Assembly (NCBI RefSeq): GCF_003353055.1
Contig: NZ_QKWJ01000029.1
Location: 20,608-84,607 of the forward strand
Length of the DNA: 64,000 nucleotides
From: Cupriavidus lacunae
Lineage (GTDB): Bacteria > Pseudomonadota > Gammaproteobacteria > Burkholderiales > Burkholderiaceae
Direction: 5' to 3'
The notes under the pieces were generated by a model. It saw only the letters and a program-made list of their open reading frames with translations, was not told the origin of the DNA and made no database searches. A program made the position numbers and the translations under genes. Shown here piece by piece: positions 24,355-33,567 of this stretch. The stretch's first letter is position 1. The number at the start of each line of letters is the position of its first letter.

Positions 24355-25014
24355 TCACTGCGCGGCCTGCGCTGGTGCCAGCAGGTCCGCGAGTGCCTGG
24401 CGGAAGAGCTCGGGCTTCCCGAAGTATCGCCCCAGGGGTAGCCGGGACAGCTTGCCATCCTGTTCAATGGCCAACGTCGGGTAGCCCCGGCCGCCTAATG
24501 CCTCGAGAACCCCCTGCGTATTCCGGAGGTGTTCCCCGAGATTGAGCACGGCCTGGTCATAGGCCTTCGAAAATGCCTCCGCATCCATCCCGAGCTCGAC
24601 GGCAATGCTGACCAGTTCCTCGCGCTCGGAGATGTGCCGGCCTTCGACGTAGTACGCTGTCTGAAGCCGTTTGAGCATGTCCAGGCCCGCGCCGGCCAAT
24701 GACTCCGCTGCGAGCATCGCCGCCGTTGGCGGCCCGGAATCAAGCTTCACGTCATAGTCGAACTGCGTACCTTCCTGGTACGCCTCGCTGAACGTCTGGC
24801 CACTGAGCGCGGTAATGCGCTCCTCATGCGGACGGACGAAGTCGCGCCACTCGGCGGACATCATCTGCGCCTGCGCGCCGGCCAGCATGCCGCCGCTGTG
24901 CGCTACCACCTTCAGGCCTTCCATCTCGTCGGCGACCGATACCAGCGGTGCCAGGCCGTAGCACCACCCGCAATATGGGTCATAGACGTAGTGGAGGGTC
25001 GCTTGCTTGTCCAT
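24355..25014 (-). CDS. DsbA-family (FrnE-like) oxidoreductase
   Basis: A 219-residue thioredoxin-fold protein without a signal peptide. The active site is CGWC at residues 15-18, right after the first strand (YVYDPYCGWCYG), with the cis-proline segment GGRGYPTLAIEQDG near 180. This is the cytoplasmic FrnE-like branch of DsbA proteins, which act as disulfide oxidoreductases, isomerases or glutathione-dependent enzymes. It is divergent from the second FAD monooxygenase gene, sharing a promoter region of about 250 bases, and could respond to oxidative by-products of that enzyme (inference). Confidence 0.85.
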   Translation of the reverse strand: MDKQATLHYVYDPYCGWCYGLAPLVSVADEMEGLKVVAHSGGMLAGAQAQMMSAEWRDFVRPHEERITALSGQTFSEAYQEGTQFDYDVKLDSGPPTAAMLAAESLAGAGLDMLKRLQTAYYVEGRHISEREELVSIAVELGMDAEAFSKAYDQAVLNLGEHLRNTQGVLEALGGRGYPTLAIEQDGKLSRLPLGRYFGKPELFRQALADLLAPAQAAQ

Positions 25015-25270
25015 GTTGGTTCTCCAGGTTCAACGCAATGCGTTTGCGATGCAGAAAGGTTAGGTTGAACCGCGCAGAAACTGAATGGCATGCCCCCGCA
25101 ACCCTGCGTTGCGCCTGACGCAAAGTGGTGTGAGGGGGAGGGATCACGGGTCGGCTCGCCTGCGCATTCCCGTTGCCTTCTCCGCAACGCGGTGTTGCAT
25201 GGCCGCCCCATTCAGCTATCGCACGGGGCCTTCTACGATTGCTCCATCTATTCGTCTACAGGAGCACGAC

Positions 25271-26470
25271 ATGGAAGCGAGTCAAGCCCTCGATGCCCGA
25301 TCGATGGCCCCCGTCGCAGGCGCCCGGCCTGCCTCTGCAGGCCCGGGCAAGGCACTGGTCGTCGGGGGTTCGCTGGGCGGACTGTTTGCGGCCACCGCGC
25401 TGCGCGCGGTCGGGTGGGAGGTGGAGGTGTTCGAGCGTTCGCCTTCCAACCTCACCAGCCGTGGTGGTGGCATTGTTCTGCAGCCGGAGGTCATCCGCGC
25501 CTTCTCTTTTGCCGGGATCGAACCGGGCGGCGCCCTTGGCGTGCGCTCGCACGACAGGCTGTATCTCGACCGCAGCGGAGACGTACGCCACCGGGAACAT
25601 GTGCCGCAGACCCAGACATCCTGGAATACGCTCTATTCCGCTCTGCTCAAGAGCTTTCCGATGGAGCGCTATCATCGGGATGCGCGGCTGATCGGGGTGG
25701 AACAGGAAGATCACGGCGTCAGTGCCACGTTCTCCGATGGCAGACGGGTACACGGCGACTTGCTGATCGGTGCCGATGGGGGGAACTCCACGGTACGAAA
25801 GCTGATGCTCCCCGATGTCTCGCCGACCTATGCAGGCTACGTGGTCTGGCGCGGGCTGCTCGAAGAGCATCAATTGCCCGATGCCGCCAGGCCGCTGCTC
25901 TATGAGAACTTCGTGTTCCAGCAGGAACCGGAGTCCCTGATGCTCCAGTACATGGTCCCTGGCGCCGATGGCTCGACGACCCCGGGTCAACGCCGCTTCA
26001 ACTGGCTCTGGTACCTGAAGGCAGCGCCCGGCGCCGAGCTTGACCGCGTGCTGACAGACCGCGACGGCAAGCGGCGCAGCCATTCCGTTCCGCCCGGCTC
26101 GCTTGCTGTCGGGCAGGACGGCTGGATTCGCCAGATGGGGGCGGCGCACGCCAACCCAGCGTTCCAGGCGTTGATCGAGAACACCGACGATATCTTTGTC
26201 CAGCAGATCCTGGACCTGCAGGTTCCCCGGATGCGTTTCGGGCGTATTCTGCTGACCGGCGACGCCGCGTTCATTCCCCGCCCCCATACTGCCGGCAGTA
26301 CGGCCAAGGCGGCTGCCGACGCAGTGTCTCTCGCCAGGGCCGTGGCAGGCGCACAGGACCTCGATGGCGCACTGGCGAGCTGGCAGCAGGAACGCCTGGC
26401 GCAAGGCATGCAGATGACTCAGTGGGGCATCGGCATGGGCAATCGCATCATGGGTATCCAGCAGTCCTGA
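25271..26470 (+). CDS. FAD-dependent aromatic monooxygenase (copy 2)
   Basis: A 399-residue flavoprotein of the same group as the genes at 20330 and 29619. VVGGSLGGLFAATALRAVGWEV-type FAD site at about 30-50, TRGGGIVLQPE-like loop at about 65, LLIGADGG near 160 and LTGDAAFIPRPH at about 335-346. The family hydroxylates aromatic or N-heteroaromatic rings. The start at 25271 follows AGGAG. The protein has about 20 more N-terminal residues than its paralogues. It stands alone between a DsbA-like gene and a terminator-like hairpin. Confidence 0.85.
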   Translation: MEASQALDARSMAPVAGARPASAGPGKALVVGGSLGGLFAATALRAVGWEVEVFERSPSNLTSRGGGIVLQPEVIRAFSFAGIEPGGALGVRSHDRLYLDRSGDVRHREHVPQTQTSWNTLYSALLKSFPMERYHRDARLIGVEQEDHGVSATFSDGRRVHGDLLIGADGGNSTVRKLMLPDVSPTYAGYVVWRGLLEEHQLPDAARPLLYENFVFQQEPESLMLQYMVPGADGSTTPGQRRFNWLWYLKAAPGAELDRVLTDRDGKRRSHSVPPGSLAVGQDGWIRQMGAAHANPAFQALIENTDDIFVQQILDLQVPRMRFGRILLTGDAAFIPRPHTAGSTAKAAADAVSLARAVAGAQDLDGALASWQQERLAQGMQMTQWGIGMGNRIMGIQQS

Positions 26471-26548
26471 ATCGGGACACTCAGGGGCAGGCTTGATCCT
26501 GACGCTGGATCGGGCAATGGAAACTGCCCGGTCTCATGTTCGACAGTC

Positions 26549-26571
26549 GGGCGGCGCCACAGGCGCCGCCC
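26549..26571 (+). terminator. Hairpin after monooxygenase copy 2
   Basis: GGGCGGCGCC and GGCGCCGCCC form a perfect 10-bp stem with an ACA loop, 78 bases after the stop. No T-run follows, so it may act as a weak terminator or stabilise the 3' end of the transcript. Confidence 0.55.
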
Positions 26572-26634
26572 GCTTGCGTTGCCTGGCGTGCGAGCGGACT
26601 CGCGCTGGATGCGCCGCCTGAAACACACCTTAGA

Positions 26635-26676
26635 GTTTCAGTATCAAATAGGCAAATTGCTGTTTTCTACTGAAAC
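26635..26676. repeat. Inverted repeat in an AT-rich patch
   Basis: GTTTCAGTA (26635-26643) and TACTGAAAC (26668-26676) are perfect 9-bp inverted repeats 24 bases apart, in the only AT-rich part of this intergenic region. They look like two halves of an operator or old element ends. No gene begins nearby, so the purpose is unclear. Confidence 0.45.
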
Positions 26677-27054
26677 CAGATGGATCCCTGGATCGTATTG
26701 CCCGGCCGCGTTCGTCGAGGTCAAGCGCTGGATGGGATCGACTGCGGATCGCGATCCGCTCAACGATTCTCGCGACAGCCTGCAGGCATCGATCGTCGAA
26801 GAACTCGCCAACCGCTTCCGGTACGGTGCTTAGCGAAGCGGCCCATTTGCTCGGCGGGCCCTCGCCGCGTTGATCGGCCATCTGTATGGCCTGCACTGCA
26901 GGCGACGAAGCCTGGCACCGGGAAAGATCCACCGGGGCCAGGCCATGCGCAAGCAGCAAGGGCGCACCACGCCGATCGTCATGACTCATGACGCCCGGCG
27001 CGGTGCGCCCCCAGGAACAATGCCACGGCAGTCCGGGCAAGCCAGCCTCCGCGC

Positions 27055-28167
27055 TCAGCCGAGCGCAGGATAGTCCGTGTAGCCCGTTGCCGTGCCGCCG
27101 AAGAACGTGGCCGGATCCGGTGTATTGAGCGCAGCCGAGGTCTTGAGGCGCTGCGGCAGGTCGGGATTGGCAATGAACGGCCGTCCGAACGCGATCATAT
27201 CGGCACGCCCGTCGGCAATCGCCTGCTCCGCGGTCACGCCATCGTAGCCGCCCGCCAGCATCAGCACGCCGCGGTACTCGGCACGCATCGTGCGGATCAT
27301 GCTGTCCCAGCGCGGGTCGGCAACTTCGTCCTTGACCGTGCCGACCATCGCCGGCTCCACCAGGTGCAGATAGGCCAGGTGCCAGGCATCGAGGCTGTGT
27401 GCGATGTAGCCGAAGGTGGCTTCGGGCGTGGCATCGCCCATACCCATGAAGCGGCCCATCGGCGTGAGCCGCACGCCCACGCGTCCTGCGCCGATCTCCG
27501 CCGTCACGGCATCCACCACTTCGAGCAGAAAGCGCGCGCGGTTCTCGATACTGCCGCCATAGGCGTCCGCGCGGTGGTTGCTTTCCGAGTTGATGAACTG
27601 ATCGAGCAGGTAGCCATTGCCGGCGTGGATCTCCACGCCGTCCATGCCCGCTTCGATGGCATTGCGCGCGGCCTGGCGGTAGTCGTGCACGATCGCAGCG
27701 ATACCCTCGACGGTCAGTGCCTGCGGTGTCGGGATTTCGCTCCACACGCCATTGCCCTCGGCGTCGACGATGAACGTCTTGCCGGGCACCGGCAGCGCGC
27801 TGGGCGCCACCGGCAGCGCGCCGCCGGGCTGGAACGACGGGTGCGAAACACGGCCGACATGCCACAACTGCAGGAAGATCCGGCCACCTTCGGCATGCAC
27901 GGCGTCGGCCACGGCACGCCAGCCTTCGATCTGTTCGGCGGTGTGGATGCCGGGCGTCCAGGCGTATCCCTGGCCTTGCTGGGAAATCTGCGTGGCCTCG
28001 GAAATGATCAGCGCCGCCGACGCACGTTGCCGGTAGTACTCCACGTTCATGGCGCTGGGCACATTGCCTGGCTGGCCTGCGCGCGAACGCGTCAGCGGCG
28101 CCATGGCGACCCGGTGGTTCAGATGCAATGGCCCGATCATGATAGGCCTGAAAAGATGGGATGTCAT
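27055..28167 (-). CDS. Old Yellow Enzyme-family alkene reductase (NemA-like)
   Basis: A 370-residue FMN-dependent reductase. It shows the family pattern LFRPIMIGPLHLNHRVAMAPLTR at the start, QLWHVGRVSH near 100, the substrate-anchoring His/Asn in IHAGNGYLLDQF (about 180-191) and the strongly conserved YGGSIENRARFLLEVVDAV. Such enzymes reduce activated C=C bonds, nitro groups or N-ethylmaleimide with NAD(P)H. The ATG at 28167 fits the family start; the open frame further upstream is not needed. It lies 40 bases downstream of the MFS gene and is probably co-transcribed with it. Confidence 0.9.
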   Translation of the reverse strand: MTSHLFRPIMIGPLHLNHRVAMAPLTRSRAGQPGNVPSAMNVEYYRQRASAALIISEATQISQQGQGYAWTPGIHTAEQIEGWRAVADAVHAEGGRIFLQLWHVGRVSHPSFQPGGALPVAPSALPVPGKTFIVDAEGNGVWSEIPTPQALTVEGIAAIVHDYRQAARNAIEAGMDGVEIHAGNGYLLDQFINSESNHRADAYGGSIENRARFLLEVVDAVTAEIGAGRVGVRLTPMGRFMGMGDATPEATFGYIAHSLDAWHLAYLHLVEPAMVGTVKDEVADPRWDSMIRTMRAEYRGVLMLAGGYDGVTAEQAIADGRADMIAFGRPFIANPDLPQRLKTSAALNTPDPATFFGGTATGYTDYPALG

Positions 28168-28207
28168 GACAAAGACTCCTGATGACGGAATTTGAAGAGG
28201 AACTGGC

Positions 28208-29410
28208 TCAGCGTCGCGAAGCGAGCACGAGTGCCACAAACGAGACCAGGGCAAGGCCGCTGCCGGTAGCGACGATGCCGGACCAGCCAAAGTGCGTGTA
28301 GAGCGCGCTGGCCAGTGCGGATCCCACCGCGCCGCCGGCAAAGATGGCGGTCATGTAGAGCGCGTTCAGGCGTGCGCGGCTGGCAGCATCCAGCGCATAG
28401 ATCTCGCGTTGGCCCAGCACCATGTTCATTTGCACGGCAAAGTCGAGCACGATACCGGTCAGTGCGAGCAGGTACAGACCGCCCGTGCCGCCGACAAGTC
28501 CGGGCATAAAGCTAAGGGCTGCCGCGATCATCGCAACGTAAGAGGCAATGTGCGTGCGGCCCGCGTCTGCCAGCCGGCCGGCGATTGGCGCCGCTACCGC
28601 GCCCAGTGCGCCTACCAGGGCAAAGATGCCGATCTGCGATTGCGACAGGCCATAGTGCCTGGCCAGTTCCAGCGGTGCGGCAGTCCAGAACAGGCTGAAC
28701 GCGGCAAACAGCAGCGCCTGGTACAGCGATCGCTGGCGCAGCACCGCGTAGCGCGTGAACAGATGCCACAGCGAACTCAGCAGGCTGGCATAGGTGGCGC
28801 GATGCTCCGGCACGCGACGCGGCAGCGTCGTTGCGATGATCGCCACCGTGGCCAGCGTCATCGCGGAGGCAATATAGAACACTGCGCGCCAGCCGAAATA
28901 ATGCGCCAGCATGCTCGACAGCGGCCGCGACAGCAGGATGCCCGAGAGCAGGCCGCCCATGATCGTGCCCACCGTGCGGCCACGTAGCGCTTCGGGCGCC
29001 AGGTGCGCCGCCAGGGGAATCAGGATCTGCACGCTGACCGAGCTCAGGCCCAGCAGGAGCGAGACCAGCAGGAACAGGCCTGGCTGCGACGAGGTGGCTG
29101 CGCCCACGAGGCTGATGGCGGCGGCCGCGCCGCTGATCATCAGCAGGCGCCGGTTTTCGAGCAGGTCGGCCAGCGGTACCAGGAAGAACAGGCCGACGGC
29201 ATAACCGATCTGGGTCAGCGACACGATCACGCTGGCGCTTTGGGCGGACAGGCCCACGGCCGGCGCGATCAACTCGATGATGGGCTGGGCGTAGTAGAGA
29301 TTGGCGACCAGTACGCCGGCGCACAGGGAAAACAGTGCGACCAGCGCACTGGACATTGGCGCGGCCGCATGGCCAACGCTGTTGGCGGTGGGAGAGACGG
29401 TGGTTTTCAT
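28208..29410 (-). CDS. MFS transporter (YgaY-like)
   Basis: A 400-residue inner-membrane protein with 12 hydrophobic segments, matching the small 12-TM MFS exporters of the YgaY type: NLYYAQPIIELIAP near 37-50 and LADLLENRRLL between TM2 and TM3. It probably exports a small toxic compound or pathway intermediate by proton antiport. It precedes the alkene reductase on the same strand. A short dyad (GTGGA-N6-TCCAC, 29555-29570) and an AT-rich patch upstream may mark its promoter. Confidence 0.85.
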   Translation of the reverse strand: MKTTVSPTANSVGHAAAPMSSALVALFSLCAGVLVANLYYAQPIIELIAPAVGLSAQSASVIVSLTQIGYAVGLFFLVPLADLLENRRLLMISGAAAAISLVGAATSSQPGLFLLVSLLLGLSSVSVQILIPLAAHLAPEALRGRTVGTIMGGLLSGILLSRPLSSMLAHYFGWRAVFYIASAMTLATVAIIATTLPRRVPEHRATYASLLSSLWHLFTRYAVLRQRSLYQALLFAAFSLFWTAAPLELARHYGLSQSQIGIFALVGALGAVAAPIAGRLADAGRTHIASYVAMIAAALSFMPGLVGGTGGLYLLALTGIVLDFAVQMNMVLGQREIYALDAASRARLNALYMTAIFAGGAVGSALASALYTHFGWSGIVATGSGLALVSFVALVLASRR

Positions 29411-29618
29411 GGCTTCGGGTGTCAGGTTGGGGTGCTCAAAGCTTAGGCGCGCGAAAGCGCTATTTGAATCACAACGGGAAGCAAGTCAGCGTTGCGTGGC
29501 GCGCAACGCCTCCGGTGCGGCGGAGTGCTGCGCACGGCAGAAATTTCTCCGGATGTGGATTAATCTCCACTTAAAAATCCTCCATATGATCCGTGCGCCA
29601 CCACGCTCCGGCATGCAA

Positions 29619-30764
29619 TCAAAGGGCAGGAGCCACGTCCATGATCCGGCGGCCAAGCGCGATGCCCCAGCGCACCAGCCGACGGTCCGCCGGCAGTTGA
29701 TCGCGTTCCCAGCGCAGCAGCGCGGCGTCGATATCGGTGGCGTGGTCCTGCAGCGCGCGGGCCAGCGCCAGGGCATTGGCGGCAGCCTTGCCGGCTCCCG
29801 CGCCGGTGTGCGGGCGCGCCACAAAGGCCGCGTCGCCGAGCAACAGCACGCGGCCGAATACCATCTGCGGCGCTTCATAGTCGTGAATCAACTGAACAAA
29901 GGGGTTGGGCGTCGCGGTGACCAGGCCAGCCAGGGCTGGCGCCAGCACATCGAGCGCGGCAACCTTCAGCGCGCGGATCTCGGTGTCCTGCATCGCGCCC
30001 GGCGGCAGAGAGTAGCTGTGCCGGTTGCCGGCGCGGTCCTGCAGCAAGGCATCGAGGGCAGGGCCCGACGCGATCTTGCGGTACCAGACCCAGTTCTGGC
30101 GCCGCTCGTCCTCGCGGACGCTGCCGTCTTCGCCCGGGATCCGGTAGGTCAGGAACTGGTGGGCATTGCCATCCTGAAAGACGAACGCGTCCTGCAGGAA
30201 CTGGCGAGTGGATTCGAACAGCGTACGTTCGGGCAGCACACCGCGCCACGCGGCATAGCCGGCATAGGCTGGCACCTCGCCGGGGAGCAGCTGGGCGCGC
30301 ACGGCTGATACCGGGCCGTCGGCGCCGATCAGCAAGTCGCCTTGCGCCGTGCGTCCGGAAGCAAAATGCGCAGTGACACGGCTGCCGTCCGGCTCGAAGC
30401 CGGCAAACGTCTCGCCCGCATGGAGCATCGAATCGTCGATGTGGTGCCGCATACGCTGGTACAGGCCGTTCCACGCAATCTGCGTCTGTGGCATATACAC
30501 GCGCCGGAACGTGCCATCGCGTTCGATAAAGATGCGGTCGCGCGACGGCACGCCGAAATCGTCGCCGTGCGGCACCCCGGCAAAGTCCAGCGCCTCCACC
30601 ACGGCGGGCTGCAGCACCAGCCCGCCGCCACGGCTGTCCAGCTCCCGGGGCGAGCGTTCGAAGATTTCGACGTCCCAGCCGATCGCGCGCAGGCAGACGG
30701 CACTGAACAGCCCGCCGAGCGAGGCGCCGATGACAAGGGCGCGAGGTCGTTGCGGTGAGGTCAT
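29619..30764 (-). CDS. FAD-dependent aromatic monooxygenase (copy 3)
   Basis: A 381-residue flavoprotein paralogous to those at 20330 and 25271: VIGASLGGLFSAVCLRAIGW (about 11-30), SRGGGLVLQPA, LLIGADG, YAGYAAWRGVLPE and LLGDAAFVARPHTGAG (about 299-314). It should hydroxylate an aromatic or N-heteroaromatic ring. AGGAG precedes the ATG at 30764. The gene is 44 bases downstream of the molybdopterin hydroxylase subunit, so ring hydroxylation by molybdenum enzyme and flavoprotein may follow each other in one pathway. Confidence 0.86.
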   Translation of the reverse strand: MTSPQRPRALVIGASLGGLFSAVCLRAIGWDVEIFERSPRELDSRGGGLVLQPAVVEALDFAGVPHGDDFGVPSRDRIFIERDGTFRRVYMPQTQIAWNGLYQRMRHHIDDSMLHAGETFAGFEPDGSRVTAHFASGRTAQGDLLIGADGPVSAVRAQLLPGEVPAYAGYAAWRGVLPERTLFESTRQFLQDAFVFQDGNAHQFLTYRIPGEDGSVREDERRQNWVWYRKIASGPALDALLQDRAGNRHSYSLPPGAMQDTEIRALKVAALDVLAPALAGLVTATPNPFVQLIHDYEAPQMVFGRVLLLGDAAFVARPHTGAGAGKAAANALALARALQDHATDIDAALLRWERDQLPADRRLVRWGIALGRRIMDVAPAL

Positions 30765-30808
30765 AGGAGCTCCTGCAAGGGGTGGATTGAGGTGCGCCGG
30801 CTGGTTGC

Positions 30809-33079
30809 TCAGGGCGCGATCCTGGCCCGCAGCCGTTCGCCGCCCAGCGGCATATCGCGCAAGCGCACGCCGGTGGCGTCGAACAGAGCGTTGCCGATGG
30901 CGCCGGCCGTCGGGCCCATGGCGGCTTCCGCCACGCCCAGGAATGGCGCACCCGGCCGGTCGATCAGATGCACGTTGATCTGCGTGGGAACCGTGGAGAA
31001 CCGCATGATCGGGTAGGTTCCCCAATCGAAACTGCGAATCCCGGCCTCGTCGAAGTGCAGCTGTTCGTAGAGTGTCCAGCTGGCCGATTGCAGGATGCCG
31101 CCCTCGAGCTGGTTGCGGACACCATCGGGATTCACGATCTGCCCGCAGTCGACAGCCACCTCTGCGTGTTCCAGACGCACCTGGCCCGTGTCGCGCTCCA
31201 CCGAGATCTCCATCGCCATCGCCACGTAGCCCATCAGATTCTTGTACCTGGCGAACGCAAAGCCGGCGCCGTGCCCCGGCTTGCGGGCGCGCTGCGGCCA
31301 ACCGAACTCCTGCGCCGCCAGCCGGATCACGTCCAGCGCGCGCGGATCGTCCATATGGCGCAGGCGGAACTGCACCGGGTCCACGCCGGCGGCATGGGCC
31401 AGGTCGTCCATGAATGTTTCGATCGCGAACACGTTTAGATGCGCGCCCAGCGAACGCATGGCCGAGGTCCGCAGCGGCATCGTCGGCGAAAAGTTGTTGA
31501 CGATATGGCGGTTCGGCAGACGGTAGAGGGGAATCGCATTGCGGTCGCCGCCGCCCTCGGGCTGCGTCATCGGCACCGACGGCGCTGGCGTGAAGGGCCT
31601 GGCCAGATGCGTGGCGGGCAACAGGCGGCCGGCGTTGACCACGCGCTCATTGTGCGAGCTGCTCCAGAGCGCGTAGTCCCAGTTCACGATGGTGCCGTCG
31701 GCAGCCAGCGAGGCCTTGACCTGCGCGACCATCGCCGGGGTGAAGTGGTCCCAGAGGTTTTCCTGGTCGCGCATCCATTGCACGCGCACCGGCCGGCCCG
31801 GCAGCGCGCGCGCCAGAAAGGCGGCGTGTGCCGCCGCATCGTCGGCGCCGTTGTGGCCATAGCAGCCGGACCCTTCCATGTGGATGCAGCGGATCTTGTC
31901 CCTGGGCATCGACAGCATCCCGGCCAGTCCGTCGCGTAGCGGATAGACCCCCTGCGAATGCGTCCACACGGTCAGCACGCCGTCCTGCATATGACCCACC
32001 GCGCATGACGGACCGATCGACCCATGCATCAGGTATGGCTTGGTATAGGTGGCATCGAGGGTCTTGACCGGCGTGGCCATCGGCGCGCGTGTATCGGCGA
32101 TGACGATGCGCTCGGTGGCAATCTGCCTGAGCTGCGTGGTCACCTGCCCGGGCTGCGGCAAAGCACGGCCCCTTCCCCAGCGGCATCCGGCCGACAGTGC
32201 GCGCTGGGCCTGCACGGCCTGCCATTCGCGCTGCGCCACCACGGCCAGCAGGTTGCCATCGCGCACGATGGCGAAAAAGCCCGGCGTGGCCCGCGCGCCC
32301 GCTTCGTCGACGGACTGCAGCGGCGCGTCATAGGCGGGCGGCAGCACGACGCGTGCGTGCACCATCCCAGGCATCTTCAGGTCCTGCACATAGCTGGGAC
32401 CGCCAGTGACCTTGCCCGGGATGTCGAGCCGAGGCAGCGCGGTGCCGATCACCGTGAACGAAGCCGGGTCCCGCAGCGCAGACGTGGGCCTCGCCACGAC
32501 GTGCAAGTCGACGTCGGCAAGCAACTCGGCGAAAGACTTCGAGCGTCCGTCGGCCGCATGCACACGCGCATTACGCAGGGTAAGCGTGGCAGGGTCCGTA
32601 CGGAGCGTACGCGCGGCGGCATCGGTGAGCAGGCCGCGCACCTGGGCGGCGGCATTGAGCAGTGCACTGCCGCTGTCCGCCATCGTATGGCTGCCCGCGG
32701 TCAGGCCCTCATCAGGGGAGCGCCCCGTGTCCGCGGTCAGGAAGGTGATCTGCCCGGGGTCGATCTGCAGTTCCTCGGCGGCCACCTGCAGCAACGCGGT
32801 ACGCACGCCCGTGCCCAGTTCCACCTTGCCGGTGCAGACCGTGACGCGGTTGTCTGGTGCCACCTTGATCCACGCATCCAGATAGGGATTTGTCTTCAGG
32901 CTGCCAGCCAGCTTCTCGAAATCCCTGGCCACGCGCACGGCGGCGCCCTCATCGGCCAGGACGACTTCTGCCAGCGCCTTCCTGCCCGGCAGCAAGGTGA
33001 AACCCACCACGATCGAGCCGGAAACCATGAAGGCACGGCGCGCTGGGCTGTCCGGGAGGCTCTTGTCGTCGGGGCTCAT
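30809..33079 (-). CDS. Molybdopterin-binding subunit of a periplasmic xanthine-dehydrogenase-family hydroxylase
   Basis: A 756-residue catalytic subunit. A twin-arginine leader (ARRAFMVSGSIVVGF, ending ALA near 38) shows export by Tat. The mature protein has the aldehyde oxidase/xanthine dehydrogenase molybdopterin pattern: GKVELGTGVRTALLQVAAEEL near 80-100, GSGCYGHNGADDAA near 410 and GVAEAAMGPTAGAIGNAL near 720. It resembles the large subunits of isoquinoline 1-oxidoreductase and nicotinate dehydrogenase. It hydroxylates a ring carbon or aldehyde with water as oxygen source. Its start overlaps the 2Fe-2S gene stop by four bases. Confidence 0.9.
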   Translation of the reverse strand: MSPDDKSLPDSPARRAFMVSGSIVVGFTLLPGRKALAEVVLADEGAAVRVARDFEKLAGSLKTNPYLDAWIKVAPDNRVTVCTGKVELGTGVRTALLQVAAEELQIDPGQITFLTADTGRSPDEGLTAGSHTMADSGSALLNAAAQVRGLLTDAAARTLRTDPATLTLRNARVHAADGRSKSFAELLADVDLHVVARPTSALRDPASFTVIGTALPRLDIPGKVTGGPSYVQDLKMPGMVHARVVLPPAYDAPLQSVDEAGARATPGFFAIVRDGNLLAVVAQREWQAVQAQRALSAGCRWGRGRALPQPGQVTTQLRQIATERIVIADTRAPMATPVKTLDATYTKPYLMHGSIGPSCAVGHMQDGVLTVWTHSQGVYPLRDGLAGMLSMPRDKIRCIHMEGSGCYGHNGADDAAAHAAFLARALPGRPVRVQWMRDQENLWDHFTPAMVAQVKASLAADGTIVNWDYALWSSSHNERVVNAGRLLPATHLARPFTPAPSVPMTQPEGGGDRNAIPLYRLPNRHIVNNFSPTMPLRTSAMRSLGAHLNVFAIETFMDDLAHAAGVDPVQFRLRHMDDPRALDVIRLAAQEFGWPQRARKPGHGAGFAFARYKNLMGYVAMAMEISVERDTGQVRLEHAEVAVDCGQIVNPDGVRNQLEGGILQSASWTLYEQLHFDEAGIRSFDWGTYPIMRFSTVPTQINVHLIDRPGAPFLGVAEAAMGPTAGAIGNALFDATGVRLRDMPLGGERLRARIAP

Positions 33080-33567
33080 CGCACGGTCTCCGTCGCAGGT
33101 TTGCCTGTGCCGGCGGAGCGGCCGCTGACTGCGCGGATCGCGGCAAGGATGCGCATGTGGGTGCCGCAGCGGCACAGGTTCGGCTCCATATGCTTGCGGA
33201 TTTCGGCGTCGGTGGGATGAGGATTGGCTTCGAGCAACGCCTGCGCACGCATGATCATGCCGGCGATGCAGTAGCCGCACTGGGCCGCCTGGTGTTCGAT
33301 GAACGCTTTCTGAAGCGGGCCTGGCCGCTCAGCCGTGCCCAGGCTTTCGATCGTGCGCACGGGCCGCTTGCCCAACGCGGACACCGGCATCAGGCATGAG
33401 AAGGTGGGCTTGCCAGCCACCAGCACGGTGCAGGCGCCGCATTGACCCAGCCCGCAGCCGAACTTGGCGCCATGCAGGTTCAGGTCCTCGCGCAGCGCGT
33501 ACAGCAGAGGGGTCGAAGGATCGATGTCGAGCGAGTGGCTGACGCCATTGACTGTGAGCTGGATCAT
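33076..33567 (-). CDS. (2Fe-2S)-binding subunit of the molybdenum hydroxylase
   Basis: A 163-residue small subunit with two iron-sulfur domains. The N-terminal ferredoxin-like cluster uses Cys38, Cys43, Cys46 and Cys58, and the second cluster uses Cys97, Cys100, Cys132 and Cys134 (CGYC and CRC). This is the standard layout of IorA/NicA-type subunits. It has no signal peptide, so it probably travels through Tat with the large subunit. It passes electrons from the molybdenum site to the cytochrome encoded just before it. Both gene junctions overlap by four bases (ATGA), so the three subunits are tightly coupled. Confidence 0.93.
   Translation of the reverse strand: MIQLTVNGVSHSLDIDPSTPLLYALREDLNLHGAKFGCGLGQCGACTVLVAGKPTFSCLMPVSALGKRPVRTIESLGTAERPGPLQKAFIEHQAAQCGYCIAGMIMRAQALLEANPHPTDAEIRKHMEPNLCRCGTHMRILAAIRAVSGRSAGTGKPATETVR

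Larger units (their letters stand above)
26471..27054. other. 584-base region without a convincing gene
   Basis: The stretch between convergent genes holds a strong hairpin (26549-26571), an AT-rich patch with an inverted repeat (26635-26676) and short frames on both strands that lack recognisable motifs. An 84-residue plus-strand frame at 26579-26833 starts inside GC-rich DNA without a ribosome binding site and is not supported. The region may be a remnant of a lost gene. Confidence 0.45.

Noticed and set aside
26579..26833. 84-residue plus-strand frame in the gap after monooxygenase copy 2
   Set aside because: No ribosome binding site, starts in terminator-like DNA and has no family resemblance.
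32024..33220. 398-residue plus-strand frame opposite the molybdopterin subunit
   Set aside because: Shadow of the Tat-exported molybdenum hydroxylase gene on the other strand.
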